A stretch of 24,371 bases of DNA from an uncultured Sinobacteraceae bacterium (GCA_937902995.1 CALEKY010000118.1:1-24371), one strand, 5' to 3'; shown: positions 1 to 8,140, numbered from the stretch's first letter. A program made the numbers and translations. The notes: generated from the letters alone by a model not told the origin.

Positions 1-2
1 TT

Positions 3-2417
3 ATGACAGATTCCGACGTTTACGACTCGAGCAAAATCAAGGTCTTGAAGGGTCTCGATGCCGTTCGGAAACGGCCCGGAATGTACATCGGAGACACCGA
101 CGACGGTACGGGTTTGCACCATATGGTTTTCGAGGTGGTGGACAACTCGATCGACGAGGCCTTGGCCGGTTACTGCACCAAAGTCAGCGTCACAGTTCAC
201 GCCGACCAGTCGGTCACCGTGGCCGATGATGGCCGTGGAATTCCTGTGGATATCCATCCGGAGGAGGGTCGATCCGCGGCCGAGGTCATCATGACGGTGC
301 TGCACGCGGGCGGAAAGTTCGACGACTCCTCTTACAAGGTCTCAGGCGGCCTGCACGGTGTCGGCGTTTCGGTCGTGAACGCCCTGTCCGAGTACCTGCT
401 GCTGACGATTCACCGCGACGGCAAGCTCTACCAGCAGGAATACCGGATGGGCGAGCCACAGGCGCCCCTCGCCGTGATCGGTACGACCGATCGGCGCGGC
501 ACCATCATCCGCTTCAAGCCGAGTGCCAAGATCTTCTCGAACATTGAGTTCAACTACGACATCTTGGCGAAGCGACTTCGCGAGCTGTCGTTCCTGAACT
601 CTGGGGTCCGGATCGAGTTGACGGATGAGCGGGACGAGAAGCACGAGGTGTTCCAGTACGAGGGCGGTATCCGCGAGTTCGTGCGGTACCTGAACCGCAA
701 TCACACGCCGATCCACGACACCATCATCTGGTTTCGCACGCAGCAAGGCGCGACGACGGTCGAGCTCGGCCTGCAATGGAACGACTCGTACCAAGAGAAC
801 ATGTACTGCTACACCAACAACATCCCCCAGAAGGATGGCGGTACGCACTTGGCCGGCTTCCGCAGCGCGCTGACGCGCACGCTCAACAACTACATCGAGC
901 GCGAAATCCCGGCGAAGGACAAGGTTGCGACCACCGGCGACGACGCGCGCGAGGGCCTCACCGCGGTTCTCTCGGTGAAGATGCACGACCCGAAGTTCTC
1001 GTCCCAAACGAAGGACAAGCTGGTCTCATCGGAGATCAAGGGCATCGTCGAGTCTGCCGTGGGTGAGAAGCTCGAGGAGTTCTTGCTCGAGCATCCTCAA
1101 CAAGCCAAGGCGATCGCCGGCAAAATCCTCGAAGCCGCAAGGGCACGCGAGGCCGCCCGTAAGGCGCGCGAGATGACGCGGCGAAAGGGCGCGCTGGATC
1201 TCGCAGGGCTGCCCGGAAAGCTCGCCGACTGTCAGGAGCGCGATCCGGCGCTTTCGGAAATGTTCTTGGTCGAGGGCGACTCGGCCGGTGGCTCGGCGAA
1301 GCAGGGCAGGGACCGCCGTACGCAGGCGATCCTGCCGCTCAAGGGCAAGATCTTGAACGTCGAGAAGGCGCGCTTCGACAAGATGCTGAGCTCGGCCGAG
1401 GTCGGCACGCTCATCACAGCACTCGGTTGCGGTATCGGCGCGGATGATTTCGATATCTCGAAGCTGCGTTATCACCGCATCATCGTCATGACCGACGCTG
1501 ATGTGGACGGCTCGCACATCCGCACATTGCTGCTGACGTTCTTCTACCGGCAGATGCCGCAGCTCATCGAGCGCGGCCACATCTACATCGCTCAGCCGCC
1601 GCTCTACAAGATCAAGAAGGGCAAGCAAGAGCACTACGTGAAGGATGACGCCGAGCTCAACGCGATCTTGTTGACGCAAGCGTTGGAAGGCGCAGAGCTG
1701 TACGCGGATCCGGCGAAGCCTCCGCTTACTGGCGAGGCGCTCGACGGCTTGGCTCGCAAGTGGATGGACGTTGCTTCGATCATCAAGCGATCGTCGCGGC
1801 GCTACGACCAGCGCGTGCTAGAGCAACTTCTCTACATGCCCGAAGTCACGTTGGCCGATCATGATCGCGTCGACTGGCTGGTTGAGTGGGGTACGACCCT
1901 CGAGTCGCAGCTCAATGCGCAGGACGATGCGTCACGGCGCTATCGCGTGCGGATTATGGCGAGTTCAGACGGCGGAGCGCCGAAGCTGTACGTCGCCAGG
2001 ACCGAGCATGGCTCGACCACCGAGAAGCACATTCATCGTGAGTTCTTCGAGTCGGCCGAGTACCGGCGCATCGCCGAGCTCGGCAAGGCTCTCGCAGGCC
2101 TATTGCAGCCTGGCGCTTACGTCATGAAGGGCGAACAACGCCATCCGGTGAGCAGTTTCAAACAAGCCATCGAATGGCTGCTCGAGCAGGCGAAGAAGGG
2201 CCAAGTCATTCAGCGCTACAAGGGACTGGGCGAAATGAATCCGGAGCAGCTCTGGGAGACCACGATCAACCCGGCGACCCGCCGCCTCATTCAGGTGCGT
2301 ATCGAGGACGCTCAGGCTGCGAACGATATCTTCGCCACGCTCATGGGCGACCAAGTGGAGCCGCGGCGCGAGTTCATCGAGAAGAATGCGCTGTCGGTCG
2401 CTAATCTCGATATTTAA
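3..2417 (+). CDS. gyrB: DNA gyrase subunit B
   Basis: ATPase subunit of the GyrA2GyrB2 type II topoisomerase, which introduces negative supercoils in the cytoplasm. The 804-residue product has the same length as E. coli GyrB. The GHKL ATPase domain is at the N-terminus, with the N box EVVDNSIDEA at about 44-53 and ADDGRGIP at 74-81. QKDGGTH and SSQTKDKL follow in the transducer domain. The TOPRIM domain starts at EGDSAGGSAKQGR and contains DADVDGSH. The C-terminal tail is QRYKGLGEMNPEQLW. The roughly 170-residue insert between the TOPRIM halves, typical of Gram-negative GyrB, is present. The gene starts with ATG two bases into the window, so its promoter and any upstream recF lie outside. It converges on plsC. 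Nothing unusual was seen in the region that carries quinolone resistance changes (PLKGKILNVEKAR). Confidence 0.98.
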   Translation: MTDSDVYDSSKIKVLKGLDAVRKRPGMYIGDTDDGTGLHHMVFEVVDNSIDEALAGYCTKVSVTVHADQSVTVADDGRGIPVDIHPEEGRSAAEVIMTVLHAGGKFDDSSYKVSGGLHGVGVSVVNALSEYLLLTIHRDGKLYQQEYRMGEPQAPLAVIGTTDRRGTIIRFKPSAKIFSNIEFNYDILAKRLRELSFLNSGVRIELTDERDEKHEVFQYEGGIREFVRYLNRNHTPIHDTIIWFRTQQGATTVELGLQWNDSYQENMYCYTNNIPQKDGGTHLAGFRSALTRTLNNYIEREIPAKDKVATTGDDAREGLTAVLSVKMHDPKFSSQTKDKLVSSEIKGIVESAVGEKLEEFLLEHPQQAKAIAGKILEAARAREAARKAREMTRRKGALDLAGLPGKLADCQERDPALSEMFLVEGDSAGGSAKQGRDRRTQAILPLKGKILNVEKARFDKMLSSAEVGTLITALGCGIGADDFDISKLRYHRIIVMTDADVDGSHIRTLLLTFFYRQMPQLIERGHIYIAQPPLYKIKKGKQEHYVKDDAELNAILLTQALEGAELYADPAKPPLTGEALDGLARKWMDVASIIKRSSRRYDQRVLEQLLYMPEVTLADHDRVDWLVEWGTTLESQLNAQDDASRRYRVRIMASSDGGAPKLYVARTEHGSTTEKHIHREFFESAEYRRIAELGKALAGLLQPGAYVMKGEQRHPVSSFKQAIEWLLEQAKKGQVIQRYKGLGEMNPEQLWETTINPATRRLIQVRIEDAQAANDIFATLMGDQVEPRREFIEKNALSVANLDI

Positions 2418-2431
2418 TTTTTCTAAATCAG

Positions 2432-2480
2432 AAGCCTGATCGTTCGCCTTCTATAGCGGCAGATCGATCAGGTTTCTTTT
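2432..2480 (+). terminator. Probable gyrB rho-independent terminator
   Basis: Perfect 8-bp arms CCTGATCG (2435-2442) and CGATCAGG (2465-2472) extend to 11 pairs with one G-U. The 22-nt loop contains a small GCC/GGC inner pair. The T-rich tail TTTCTTTT follows at 2473-2480. The hairpin overlaps the last codons of the convergent plsC (stop 2468-2470). The loop is longer than ideal. Confidence 0.6.
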
Positions 2481-3232
2481 ACAGCGACCGGCTCGTTCAG
2501 CGTCTGGGAAACCGGTGGCTCGGACGCTCTATCCAGCTCCTTGAGCGTGCCCTCGATCCATTGCCGAACCTCCTCGTTCAGCTCGCGTGGATCGCGCCCG
2601 GCAGCTTCGATCGGGGGGCCGATTACGACCCGAATTTCCCCGGGCCGTTTCAGCCACCCGCGGCGCGGCCAGAACTTGCCGGCATTGTGGGCGACGGGGA
2701 CGATCTTGCAGCCGGCCTTCGACGCCAACAGTGCACCGCTAACGCCGTACTTGCGTGTCTTACCCACAGCGACGCGCGTACCTTCGGGAAAGATCAGGAC
2801 CCAATAGCCTTCGGCGAGCCGCTTCGTGCCTTGCTCGACGACCTGGTTGACGGCGACCGCGCCCGCTTTGCGATTGATGGCGATGGGTTTGAGCAGCCAG
2901 ATCGCCCAGCCGACGATCGGAATCCAGGTCAGCTCACGCTTCAGGACCCAGGCTTGCGGCGGAAAGATCGCCGCTTGTGCGATCGTCTCCCAGGCCGAGG
3001 AGTGCTTCCACATCGACACGTGCGCGCCGGGCGGGATGTTCTCCAAACCCTCGACCCGGTACGTCAGTCCGCACAGCGTCTTGAGCATCCACAGTTGTCC
3101 GCGTGCCCAATGATCGGCAATCGCATAGAGCACGCGCGTCGGCACCCAGAAAAGCAAGAGCACGACGACGGCATACACGGCGGTGCCGAGAAACAGCCAT
3201 GTGGTGTAGAGCAGCGAGCGTACGAAGCGCAC
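2468..3232 (-). CDS. plsC: 1-acyl-sn-glycerol-3-phosphate acyltransferase (PlsC/HdtS/NlaA type)
   Basis: Inner-membrane lysophosphatidate acyltransferase, which transfers an acyl chain to lysophosphatidic acid to make phosphatidic acid. The 254-residue product has a hydrophobic N-terminal segment at about 8-30. It then has the acyltransferase motif KHSSAWET, in which the catalytic block is HX4E rather than HX4D. The other blocks are KRELTWIPIVGW, PIAINR and FPEGTR. The HX4E form is what I recall for the Neisseria NlaA / Pseudomonas HdtS branch, so it should be active. The start is GTG (3230-3232), with AGGAG nine bases upstream. The gene follows glyS after a 68-bp gap, as in Pseudomonas, but gmhB, which lies between them there, is missing. 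An exact substrate assignment (broad phospholipid or ornithine-lipid acylation) cannot be made from sequence. Confidence 0.88.
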   Translation of the reverse strand: MRFVRSLLYTTWLFLGTAVYAVVVLLLFWVPTRVLYAIADHWARGQLWMLKTLCGLTYRVEGLENIPPGAHVSMWKHSSAWETIAQAAIFPPQAWVLKRELTWIPIVGWAIWLLKPIAINRKAGAVAVNQVVEQGTKRLAEGYWVLIFPEGTRVAVGKTRKYGVSGALLASKAGCKIVPVAHNAGKFWPRRGWLKRPGEIRVVIGPPIEAAGRDPRELNEEVRQWIEGTLKELDRASEPPVSQTLNEPVAVKET

Positions 3233-3300
3233 CGGTGTCCACTCCTCGATGGATCCGCAGCGACGGTTTATTGTGACGCGGCCGCCCTCGCTTGGCGCCC

Positions 3301-5379
3301 TTATCCAGGCAGCCGCGATAGATCGGCAATTTCGAGGAACAGCGAGCGCAGCCGCGCGAGCAAGCCGAGCCGATTGTTGCGAAGCTTTTCGTCGTCCGTC
3401 ATGACCATGACGGAATCGAAGAATCGATCCACTGGCTCTTTGAGACGTGCCAGTTCCTTGAGCGCACTCGCGTAGTCGCGTTTCGAGAGCGCCGGTCGCA
3501 CAACACGCTCAGCAGCCACCAGCCGCTCGAAAAGCTGTCGCTCGGCGTCCTCGACAAGCTGAGTCTCGACAACTTCAGACCCGCGAGGCGCCGCACTCTT
3601 CCGCAGGATGTTCGCAATGCGTTTGTTCGCAGCTGCCAGGCTCTCTGCCTCGGGCAGGTTCGAGAATTCCTTGAGCGCGAGCAAGCGTCGTTCGATGTCG
3701 ACCGGCGAGCTCGTCTGGCCTGCCGTCACGGCGTCGAACATCTCGGTCGTGAAACGACGCGGCTGTTCTTCCAGGTAAGCGCTGCGCAACCGCTCGAGCA
3801 CGTAGCTCCAAAGGTCCTCGACAACGGTATCGGAGCTTGCAACGGGCTGTAGTTCAACGGCCTGCTTCACGAGCTGCTTGAGATCCAGCTCGATCGAGCG
3901 CTCGAGGAGCATGCGCAAGACGCCGAGCGCGGCTCGACGCAGTCCGAACGGATCGCGTGTGCCCGTGGGTTTCTGCCCGATCGCGAAAATCCCGGCGAGC
4001 GTGTCGAGCTTGTCGGCCATCGAGATGGCGATGCCTACAGGCGTTTCGGGAAGCCGGTCGCCGGCAAACCGCGGCAGATATTGTTCTTCGATCGCAACGG
4101 CGACCGCTTCGGGCTCGCCATCGTGTTGCGCGTAGTACTTCCCCATCAGCCCTTGCAGCTCGGGAAACTCGCCGACCATCGACGTCAACAGATCGCACTT
4201 GCAGAGCGCGGCCGCACGCTCGACGTGCTCGGCATCTGCACCCACAGTGCGTCCGATCGAATCTGCAATCGCGGCGATGCGCTGCGATTTGTCGAACAGC
4301 GAACCGAGCTTGGCTTGGAACGTCACGTCTTTCAGCGACTCGCGCCGATCGGCGAGCCGTTGCTTGCGGTCGGTCTCCCAGAAGAACGCTGCGTCTGCAA
4401 GCCGTGGACGAATGACGCGCTCGTTGCCGTCGCGCACCTTTTCCGGATTCGAACTCGCAATATTGGCGATCGTGATGAAGTAGTTCATCAACCGACCGTT
4501 GCTGTCGCGAACGGGGAAGTACCGCTGATGGTCCTGCATCGTCGCGATCGGTACTTCTGGCGGCAGTTCCAAGAAGCGAACGTCGAAGCGGCCGGCAATC
4601 GGCACCGGCCATTCCACGAGCGCCGTCACTTCCTCCAACAGTGCTTCTGAAAGCACGGCTTCGCCGCCGAGCGATTTCGCCAACTCCTTCGCCCCCGATT
4701 CGATCAGCGCTCGCCGTTCATTCTGAGAGGCGATCACGTGTCCCTGCGTGCGCAGGACATCGAGATACGCGGCCGGGTTCGGCAACGCATGCGGGCCCGG
4801 TGCATGGAAGCGATGACCGACCGTATGTCGTCCGGCTCGAATACCGAACAGCTCTGCGTCGACGACGTCTTCGCCGAACAGGATCACGACCCAATGCACC
4901 GGCCGCACGAATTCCTGTTCGCCAGTGCCCCACCGCATGCGGCGTGCAATCGGCAGCTCGGCAAGCGCGGCTGTGATGATTCCAGGCAACAACGTGCCCG
5001 TCGCTTCGCCACGCTTCGTGCCGACGAATTGCAGCACTTCGCCTTTCGGACCTTGCGCCCGCTGTAGCGCTTCGAAAGGCACGCCGCACGATGCAGCAAA
5101 TCCGAGCGCGGCTTTGGTCGGGGCGCCCGAAGCATCGAAGGCCTGCGAAACCTGCGGTCCCAGCCGCCGGATCTCTTGATCGGGCTGTTGTGCGGCCAAC
5201 GATTCGACCCGCACGGCCAGACGGCGCGGCGTTGCAAACCACTCTGCCCTACCGTGGCTCAAATTCGCTTCTTTTAGACGGCGCTCGATGCCCTGGCAGA
5301 ACGCGGCTGCCATCGTGAACAGCGTCTTCGGCGGCAGCTCCTCAGTGCCGATCTCGACGAGAAAATCGCGTGCGCTCAT
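3301..5379 (-). CDS. glyS: Glycyl-tRNA synthetase beta subunit
   Basis: Beta subunit of the bacterial alpha2beta2 glycyl-tRNA synthetase. It recognises tRNA-Gly and is needed for aminoacylation together with GlyQ. The 692 residues compare with 689 in E. coli. The N-terminus begins FLVEIGTEELPPK, the family signature, and is followed by FATPRRLAVRV and the central block GIAISMADKLDTLAGIF. The C-terminal region, with FFDSVMVMTDDEKLRNNRLGLL, is the DALR-like tRNA-binding end. The ATG overlaps the glyQ stop by four bases (ATGA), so translation is probably coupled and subunit amounts balanced. The gene is full length with no frame disruption. Confidence 0.98.
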   Translation of the reverse strand: MSARDFLVEIGTEELPPKTLFTMAAAFCQGIERRLKEANLSHGRAEWFATPRRLAVRVESLAAQQPDQEIRRLGPQVSQAFDASGAPTKAALGFAASCGVPFEALQRAQGPKGEVLQFVGTKRGEATGTLLPGIITAALAELPIARRMRWGTGEQEFVRPVHWVVILFGEDVVDAELFGIRAGRHTVGHRFHAPGPHALPNPAAYLDVLRTQGHVIASQNERRALIESGAKELAKSLGGEAVLSEALLEEVTALVEWPVPIAGRFDVRFLELPPEVPIATMQDHQRYFPVRDSNGRLMNYFITIANIASSNPEKVRDGNERVIRPRLADAAFFWETDRKQRLADRRESLKDVTFQAKLGSLFDKSQRIAAIADSIGRTVGADAEHVERAAALCKCDLLTSMVGEFPELQGLMGKYYAQHDGEPEAVAVAIEEQYLPRFAGDRLPETPVGIAISMADKLDTLAGIFAIGQKPTGTRDPFGLRRAALGVLRMLLERSIELDLKQLVKQAVELQPVASSDTVVEDLWSYVLERLRSAYLEEQPRRFTTEMFDAVTAGQTSSPVDIERRLLALKEFSNLPEAESLAAANKRIANILRKSAAPRGSEVVETQLVEDAERQLFERLVAAERVVRPALSKRDYASALKELARLKEPVDRFFDSVMVMTDDEKLRNNRLGLLARLRSLFLEIADLSRLPG

Positions 5380-6299
5380 TGGGCCTCCTGAGCGCGCAAC
5401 ATCGGGAAGCCAAGCGCTTCGCGCGTCTTGTAATACGTCTCTGCGACACCGCGCGCGAGCTTACGCACGCGCAAGATGTAGGCCTGCCGCTCCGTCACCG
5501 AGATGGCTTTGCGAGCGTCCAGCAGATTGAAGGTGTGTGAGGTTTTCAGCATTTGCTCATAGGCAGGCAATGCGAGGCCTTGCTCCAGCAAGCTCACGCA
5601 GCACGCTTCGTGCTCGTCGAAATGGCGGAACAGCAGCGCGGTATCTGCGAGCTCGAAGTTGTACTTGGATTGCTCGACTTCGTTCTGGTGATAGACGTCG
5701 CCGTACGTGACCGTGCCGGCAGGCGTCTTCGCCCACACGATGTCGTAGATGCTCTCGACGCCTTGCAGGTACATCGCCAGACGCTCGAGTCCGTACGTGA
5801 TCTCGCCCATCACCGGGCGGCAATCGAGACCGCCGACTTGTTGGAAGTAGGTGAACTGCGTGACCTCCATGCCGTTCAACCACACTTCCCAGCCGAGCCC
5901 CCAGGCACCCAAGGTGGGCGACTCCCAGTTGTCCTCGACGAAGCGAATGTCGTGCACCAGCGGATCGAAGCCCAAAGCGGCCAGCGAGCCGAGATACTGA
6001 TCGATGATGTCCGGCGGCGAGGGCTTCAGTACGACTTGGAACTGGTAATAGTGTTGAAGCCGGAAAGGGTTGTCGCCGTAGCGGCCATCAGTGGGCCGCC
6101 GTGATGGCTGCACATAGGCGGCGTTCCACGGCTCGGGTCCTACGGCCCGCAACAGCGTGGCGGTATGAAACGTGCCGGCGCCCATTTCCATGTCGTACGG
6201 CTGCAAGATCACGCAGCCCTGGCGGGACCAATAGGCTTGCAGGGCAAAGATCAGATCCTGAAACGTGGCCGGTGGCTGATTCGGCTGGGTGGACGGCAT
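5376..6299 (-). CDS. glyQ: Glycyl-tRNA synthetase alpha subunit
   Basis: Catalytic alpha subunit of heterotetrameric glycyl-tRNA synthetase. It carries the class II active site that makes glycyl-adenylate. The 307 residues compare with about 303 in E. coli. TFQDLIFALQAYWSRQGC opens the conserved N-terminus. AAYVQPSRRPTDGRYG is the class II motif 2 region, and GLERLAMYLQGV is motif 3. The ATG at 6299 lies about 44 bases after a predicted start of transcription, and GAGG lies seven to eight bases upstream. It is first in the glyQ-glyS(-plsC) block and diverges from glnA across 339 bp. Confidence 0.98.
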   Translation of the reverse strand: MPSTQPNQPPATFQDLIFALQAYWSRQGCVILQPYDMEMGAGTFHTATLLRAVGPEPWNAAYVQPSRRPTDGRYGDNPFRLQHYYQFQVVLKPSPPDIIDQYLGSLAALGFDPLVHDIRFVEDNWESPTLGAWGLGWEVWLNGMEVTQFTYFQQVGGLDCRPVMGEITYGLERLAMYLQGVESIYDIVWAKTPAGTVTYGDVYHQNEVEQSKYNFELADTALLFRHFDEHEACCVSLLEQGLALPAYEQMLKTSHTFNLLDARKAISVTERQAYILRVRKLARGVAETYYKTREALGFPMLRAQEAQ

Positions 6300-6349
6300 C
6301 CGCCTCGATCTCCCGACATTTGCGGCGCTGGAACCGCGAAAAGCGCGCG

Positions 6350-6355
6350 AGTATA
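6350..6355 (-). promoter_or_regulatory. Predicted -10 box of the glyQS promoter
   Basis: On the minus strand this reads TATACT, one mismatch from TATAAT, about 50 bases before the glyQ ATG. The -35 hexamer at 17-bp spacing (CTAAAG) is poor, so the call rests mainly on the -10 box and its position. Confidence 0.4.
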
Positions 6356-6420
6356 GCCTGCCGTCCGTATCTCTTTAGCGCTCGATTCGCTGACCGTCGA
6401 AGCCGCCCGTGCCAGCAGAG

Positions 6421-6437
6421 TGCACATTTCTGGTGCA
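6421..6437 (+). promoter_or_regulatory. NtrC-binding site 1 upstream of glnA
   Basis: TGCACATTTCTGGTGCA matches 11 of 12 specified positions of the NtrC consensus TGCACY-N5-RGTGCA. It is an almost perfect dyad (TGCAC-N7-GTGCA). Its centre is about 129 bases before the predicted sigma-54 start, which is normal for an NtrC enhancer. The ntrBC genes are 2.3 kb downstream. Confidence 0.85.
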
Positions 6438-6438
6438 A

Positions 6439-6455
6439 TGCGCCCGATTGGTGCA
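6439..6455 (+). promoter_or_regulatory. NtrC-binding site 2 upstream of glnA
   Basis: TGCGCCCGATTGGTGCA matches 11 of 12 consensus positions and is centred near -111. It begins two bases after site 1 ends, so the two centres are 18 bp apart. Confidence 0.75.
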
Positions 6456-6468
6456 CTATGTCGGTGCG
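6452..6468 (+). promoter_or_regulatory. NtrC-binding site 3, overlapping site 2
   Basis: TGCACTATGTCGGTGCG matches 11 of 12 consensus positions. Its left half shares TGCA (6452-6455) with the right half of site 2, so two dimers could not fill both sites in the usual way. It is centred near -98. Confidence 0.6.
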
Positions 6469-6513
6469 TACGAGACCGGCGGCTGTGCACATTCTCCGCA
6501 GAAACCAAGGAAT

Positions 6514-6530
6514 TGCGCCAACACGGTGCG
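6514..6530 (+). promoter_or_regulatory. Promoter-proximal weaker NtrC-like site
   Basis: TGCGCCAACACGGTGCG matches 10 of 12 NtrC consensus positions. It ends one base before the sigma-54 -24 element and is centred near -36. E. coli glnA has weaker promoter-proximal NtrC sites thought to limit maximal expression; this could play that role. Confidence 0.5.
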
Positions 6531-6531
6531 C

Positions 6532-6547
6532 TGGCATGGTTTCTGCA
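6532..6547 (+). promoter_or_regulatory. Sigma-54 (-24/-12) promoter of glnA
   Basis: TGGCATGGTTTCTGCA fits TGGCACG-N4-TTGCW at 10 of 12 specified bases. The invariant GG (6533-6534) and GC (6545-6546) have exact spacing. Transcription would start near 6558, giving an 81-nt leader. Upstream NtrC sites support an NtrC/RpoN-driven nitrogen-limitation promoter. Confidence 0.85.
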
Positions 6548-6572
6548 ACCCCGGTGGGCCAGACGAATCAAG

Positions 6573-6631
6573 CCTCCGGCTCGTAGCGGCGAGCGGCCAG
6601 AGGTCACAGATATCTCGCCGCCTACCGGAGG
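6573..6631 (+). promoter_or_regulatory. glnA leader hairpin covering the Shine-Dalgarno
   Basis: Three paired blocks stack in the predicted leader: 6573-6578 with 6626-6631 (CCTCCG/CGGAGG), 6583-6586 with 6622-6625 (GTAG/CTAC), and 6587-6593 with 6614-6620 (CGGCGAG/CTCGCCG). That makes 17 Watson-Crick pairs, with a 4-nt bulge on the left, a 1-nt bulge on the right and a 20-nt loop. The right end contains GGAGG of the glnA ribosome-binding site (GGAGGAG, 6627-6633). The pairing is seen directly; a regulatory role is inference. Confidence 0.6.
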
Positions 6632-6638
6632 AGACCTC

Positions 6639-8051
6639 ATGACGACCCCCGCTGAAGTTCTCAGCATCTTGAAGGAGAAGGAAGTCAAGTTCGTGGACTT
6701 GCGCTTCACGGACACTCGCGGCAAGGAGCAGCACGTCAGCGTGCCTGCCCACACGATCGACCAATCGTTCTTCGAGGACGGCAAGATGTTCGACGGGTCC
6801 TCCATCGCTGGATGGAAGGGCATCAACGAGTCGGACATGGTCCTGATGCCGGACCCGGACTCCGCCGTGATCGATCCGTTCTTCGAAGAGACGACGCTCA
6901 TTCTCCGTTGCGACGTCCTCGAACCTTCGACGATGCAGGGATACGAACGCGATCCGCGATCGATCGCAAAGCGCGCCGAGGCTTATCTGAAGTCGACCGG
7001 CATCGGCGACAAGGCGCTCTTCGGTCCCGAGAACGAGTTCTTCATTTTCGACGACGTGCGATTCGGCACGTCCATGCAGGGCTCCTTCTTCGAGATCAAC
7101 TCCGCCGAGGCTGCATGGAGCTCGGGCAAACAGTACGAAGGCGGCAACCGGGCGCATCGTCCGGGCGTGAAAGGCGGCTACTTCCCCGTGCCCCCCGTCG
7201 ACTCGTTCCAGGATGTGCGCTCGGCGATGTGCTTGGCGCTCGAGGAGCTGGGCCTGAAGGTCGAAGTGCACCACCACGAGGTGGCGACGGCCGGTCAGTG
7301 CGAAATCGGCGTTGCTGCAAACACGCTGGTTCGCAAGGCCGATGAAGTGCAGCTCCTGAAGTACGCCGTCCACAACGTCGCGAACGCCTACGGCAAGACT
7401 GCGACGTTCATGCCGAAGCCGATCGTCGGCGACAACGGTAACGGCATGCACGTTCACCAGTCGATCTCGAAAGAAGGCAAGCCGCTTTTCGCAGGAGACA
7501 AGTACGCCGGTCTTTCGGATTTCGCGCTCTACTACATCGGCGGCATCATCAAGCACGCCAAGGCGCTCAATGCATTCACGAACGCGAGCACGAACAGCTA
7601 CAAGCGTCTCGTGCCGGGCTTCGAAGCGCCAGTGATGCTCGCGTACTCGGCGCGCAATCGTTCGGCTTCCATTCGTATTCCTTGGGTGTCGAACCCGAAG
7701 GCACGCCGCATCGAAGTGCGCTTCCCGGACTCGACCGCCAACCCGTATCTCGCATTCGCTGCAATGCTGATGGCGGGCCTCGATGGCATCCAGAACAAGA
7801 TCCATCCGGGCGAAGCGGCCGACAAGGATCTCTACGATCTGCCGCCGGAAGAAGCGAAGAACATTCCGGAGGTGTGCTACTCGCTCGAGCAGGCGCTCGA
7901 GTCGCTCGACAAGGATCGCGCCTTCCTCAAGGCAGGCGGCGTGTTCACGGACGATGCGATCGATGCCTACATCGCGCTCAAGATGCAGGAGGTCACGAAG
8001 GTGCGTATGGCGACGCACCCGCTGGAGTTCGAGTTGTACTACAGCGTGTGA
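6639..8051 (+). CDS. glnA: Glutamine synthetase, type I
   Basis: Condenses glutamate and ammonia with ATP to make glutamine. It works as a cytoplasmic dodecamer and is the main ammonia-assimilating enzyme. From the ATG at 6639, preceded by GGAGGAG, the product is 470 residues (E. coli 469). The same frame stays open upstream to 6420, but that stretch is promoter and leader. Beta-grasp residues include FDGSSIAGW. The catalytic domain has the metal-binding GPENEFFIFD, HHHEVATAGQCEIG, the NGNGMHVHQS loop, and RIPWVSNPKARRIEVRFPDSTANPY. The adenylylation loop KDLYDLPPEE is intact with Tyr399 (codon 7833-7835). It is therefore the GS-I-beta form controlled by GlnE. Transcription is probably NtrC/sigma-54 dependent, and tandem terminators follow. 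Confidence 0.98.
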   Translation: MTTPAEVLSILKEKEVKFVDLRFTDTRGKEQHVSVPAHTIDQSFFEDGKMFDGSSIAGWKGINESDMVLMPDPDSAVIDPFFEETTLILRCDVLEPSTMQGYERDPRSIAKRAEAYLKSTGIGDKALFGPENEFFIFDDVRFGTSMQGSFFEINSAEAAWSSGKQYEGGNRAHRPGVKGGYFPVPPVDSFQDVRSAMCLALEELGLKVEVHHHEVATAGQCEIGVAANTLVRKADEVQLLKYAVHNVANAYGKTATFMPKPIVGDNGNGMHVHQSISKEGKPLFAGDKYAGLSDFALYYIGGIIKHAKALNAFTNASTNSYKRLVPGFEAPVMLAYSARNRSASIRIPWVSNPKARRIEVRFPDSTANPYLAFAAMLMAGLDGIQNKIHPGEAADKDLYDLPPEEAKNIPEVCYSLEQALESLDKDRAFLKAGGVFTDDAIDAYIALKMQEVTKVRMATHPLEFELYYSV

Positions 8052-8058
8052 GCAAGGC

Positions 8059-8092
8059 GAGCGCCAGCTCCTCCGGCTGGCGCTCCTTTCCT
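8059..8092 (+). terminator. glnA terminator 1
   Basis: Perfect 10-bp stem GAGCGCCAGC (8059-8068) / GCTGGCGCTC (8076-8085) with a 7-nt loop, followed by CTTTCCT. It lies eight bases after the glnA stop. The stem is strong and the T tract modest. Confidence 0.85.
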
Positions 8093-8106
8093 CGCCCGTA
8101 AGTCAA

Positions 8107-8140
8107 GTGACGGCGTTCACAAAGCGCCGTCGCTGTTTTG
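8107..8140 (+). terminator. Second tandem terminator-like hairpin after glnA
   Basis: Stem GTGACGGCG (8107-8115) / CGCCGTCGC (8125-8133) has nine pairs including one T-G wobble and a 9-nt loop, then TGTTTTG. It backs up the first terminator and separates glnA from the DUF4124-ntrBC transcription unit. Confidence 0.65.

Noticed and set aside
2468..3232. PlsC with a broken catalytic motif (HX4E)
   Set aside because: The HX4E form is normal in the NlaA/HdtS branch as I recall it, and the rest of the protein is well conserved.
2561..3475. 304-codon plus-strand frame across plsC and the glyS end
   Set aside because: It is antisense to two confidently assigned genes and has no family resemblance.
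6456..8018. Long open frame antisense to glnA (about 520 codons)
   Set aside because: Composition is Arg/His/Val-rich and it resembles no family. It mirrors the codon bias of glnA, as is common in GC-rich DNA.
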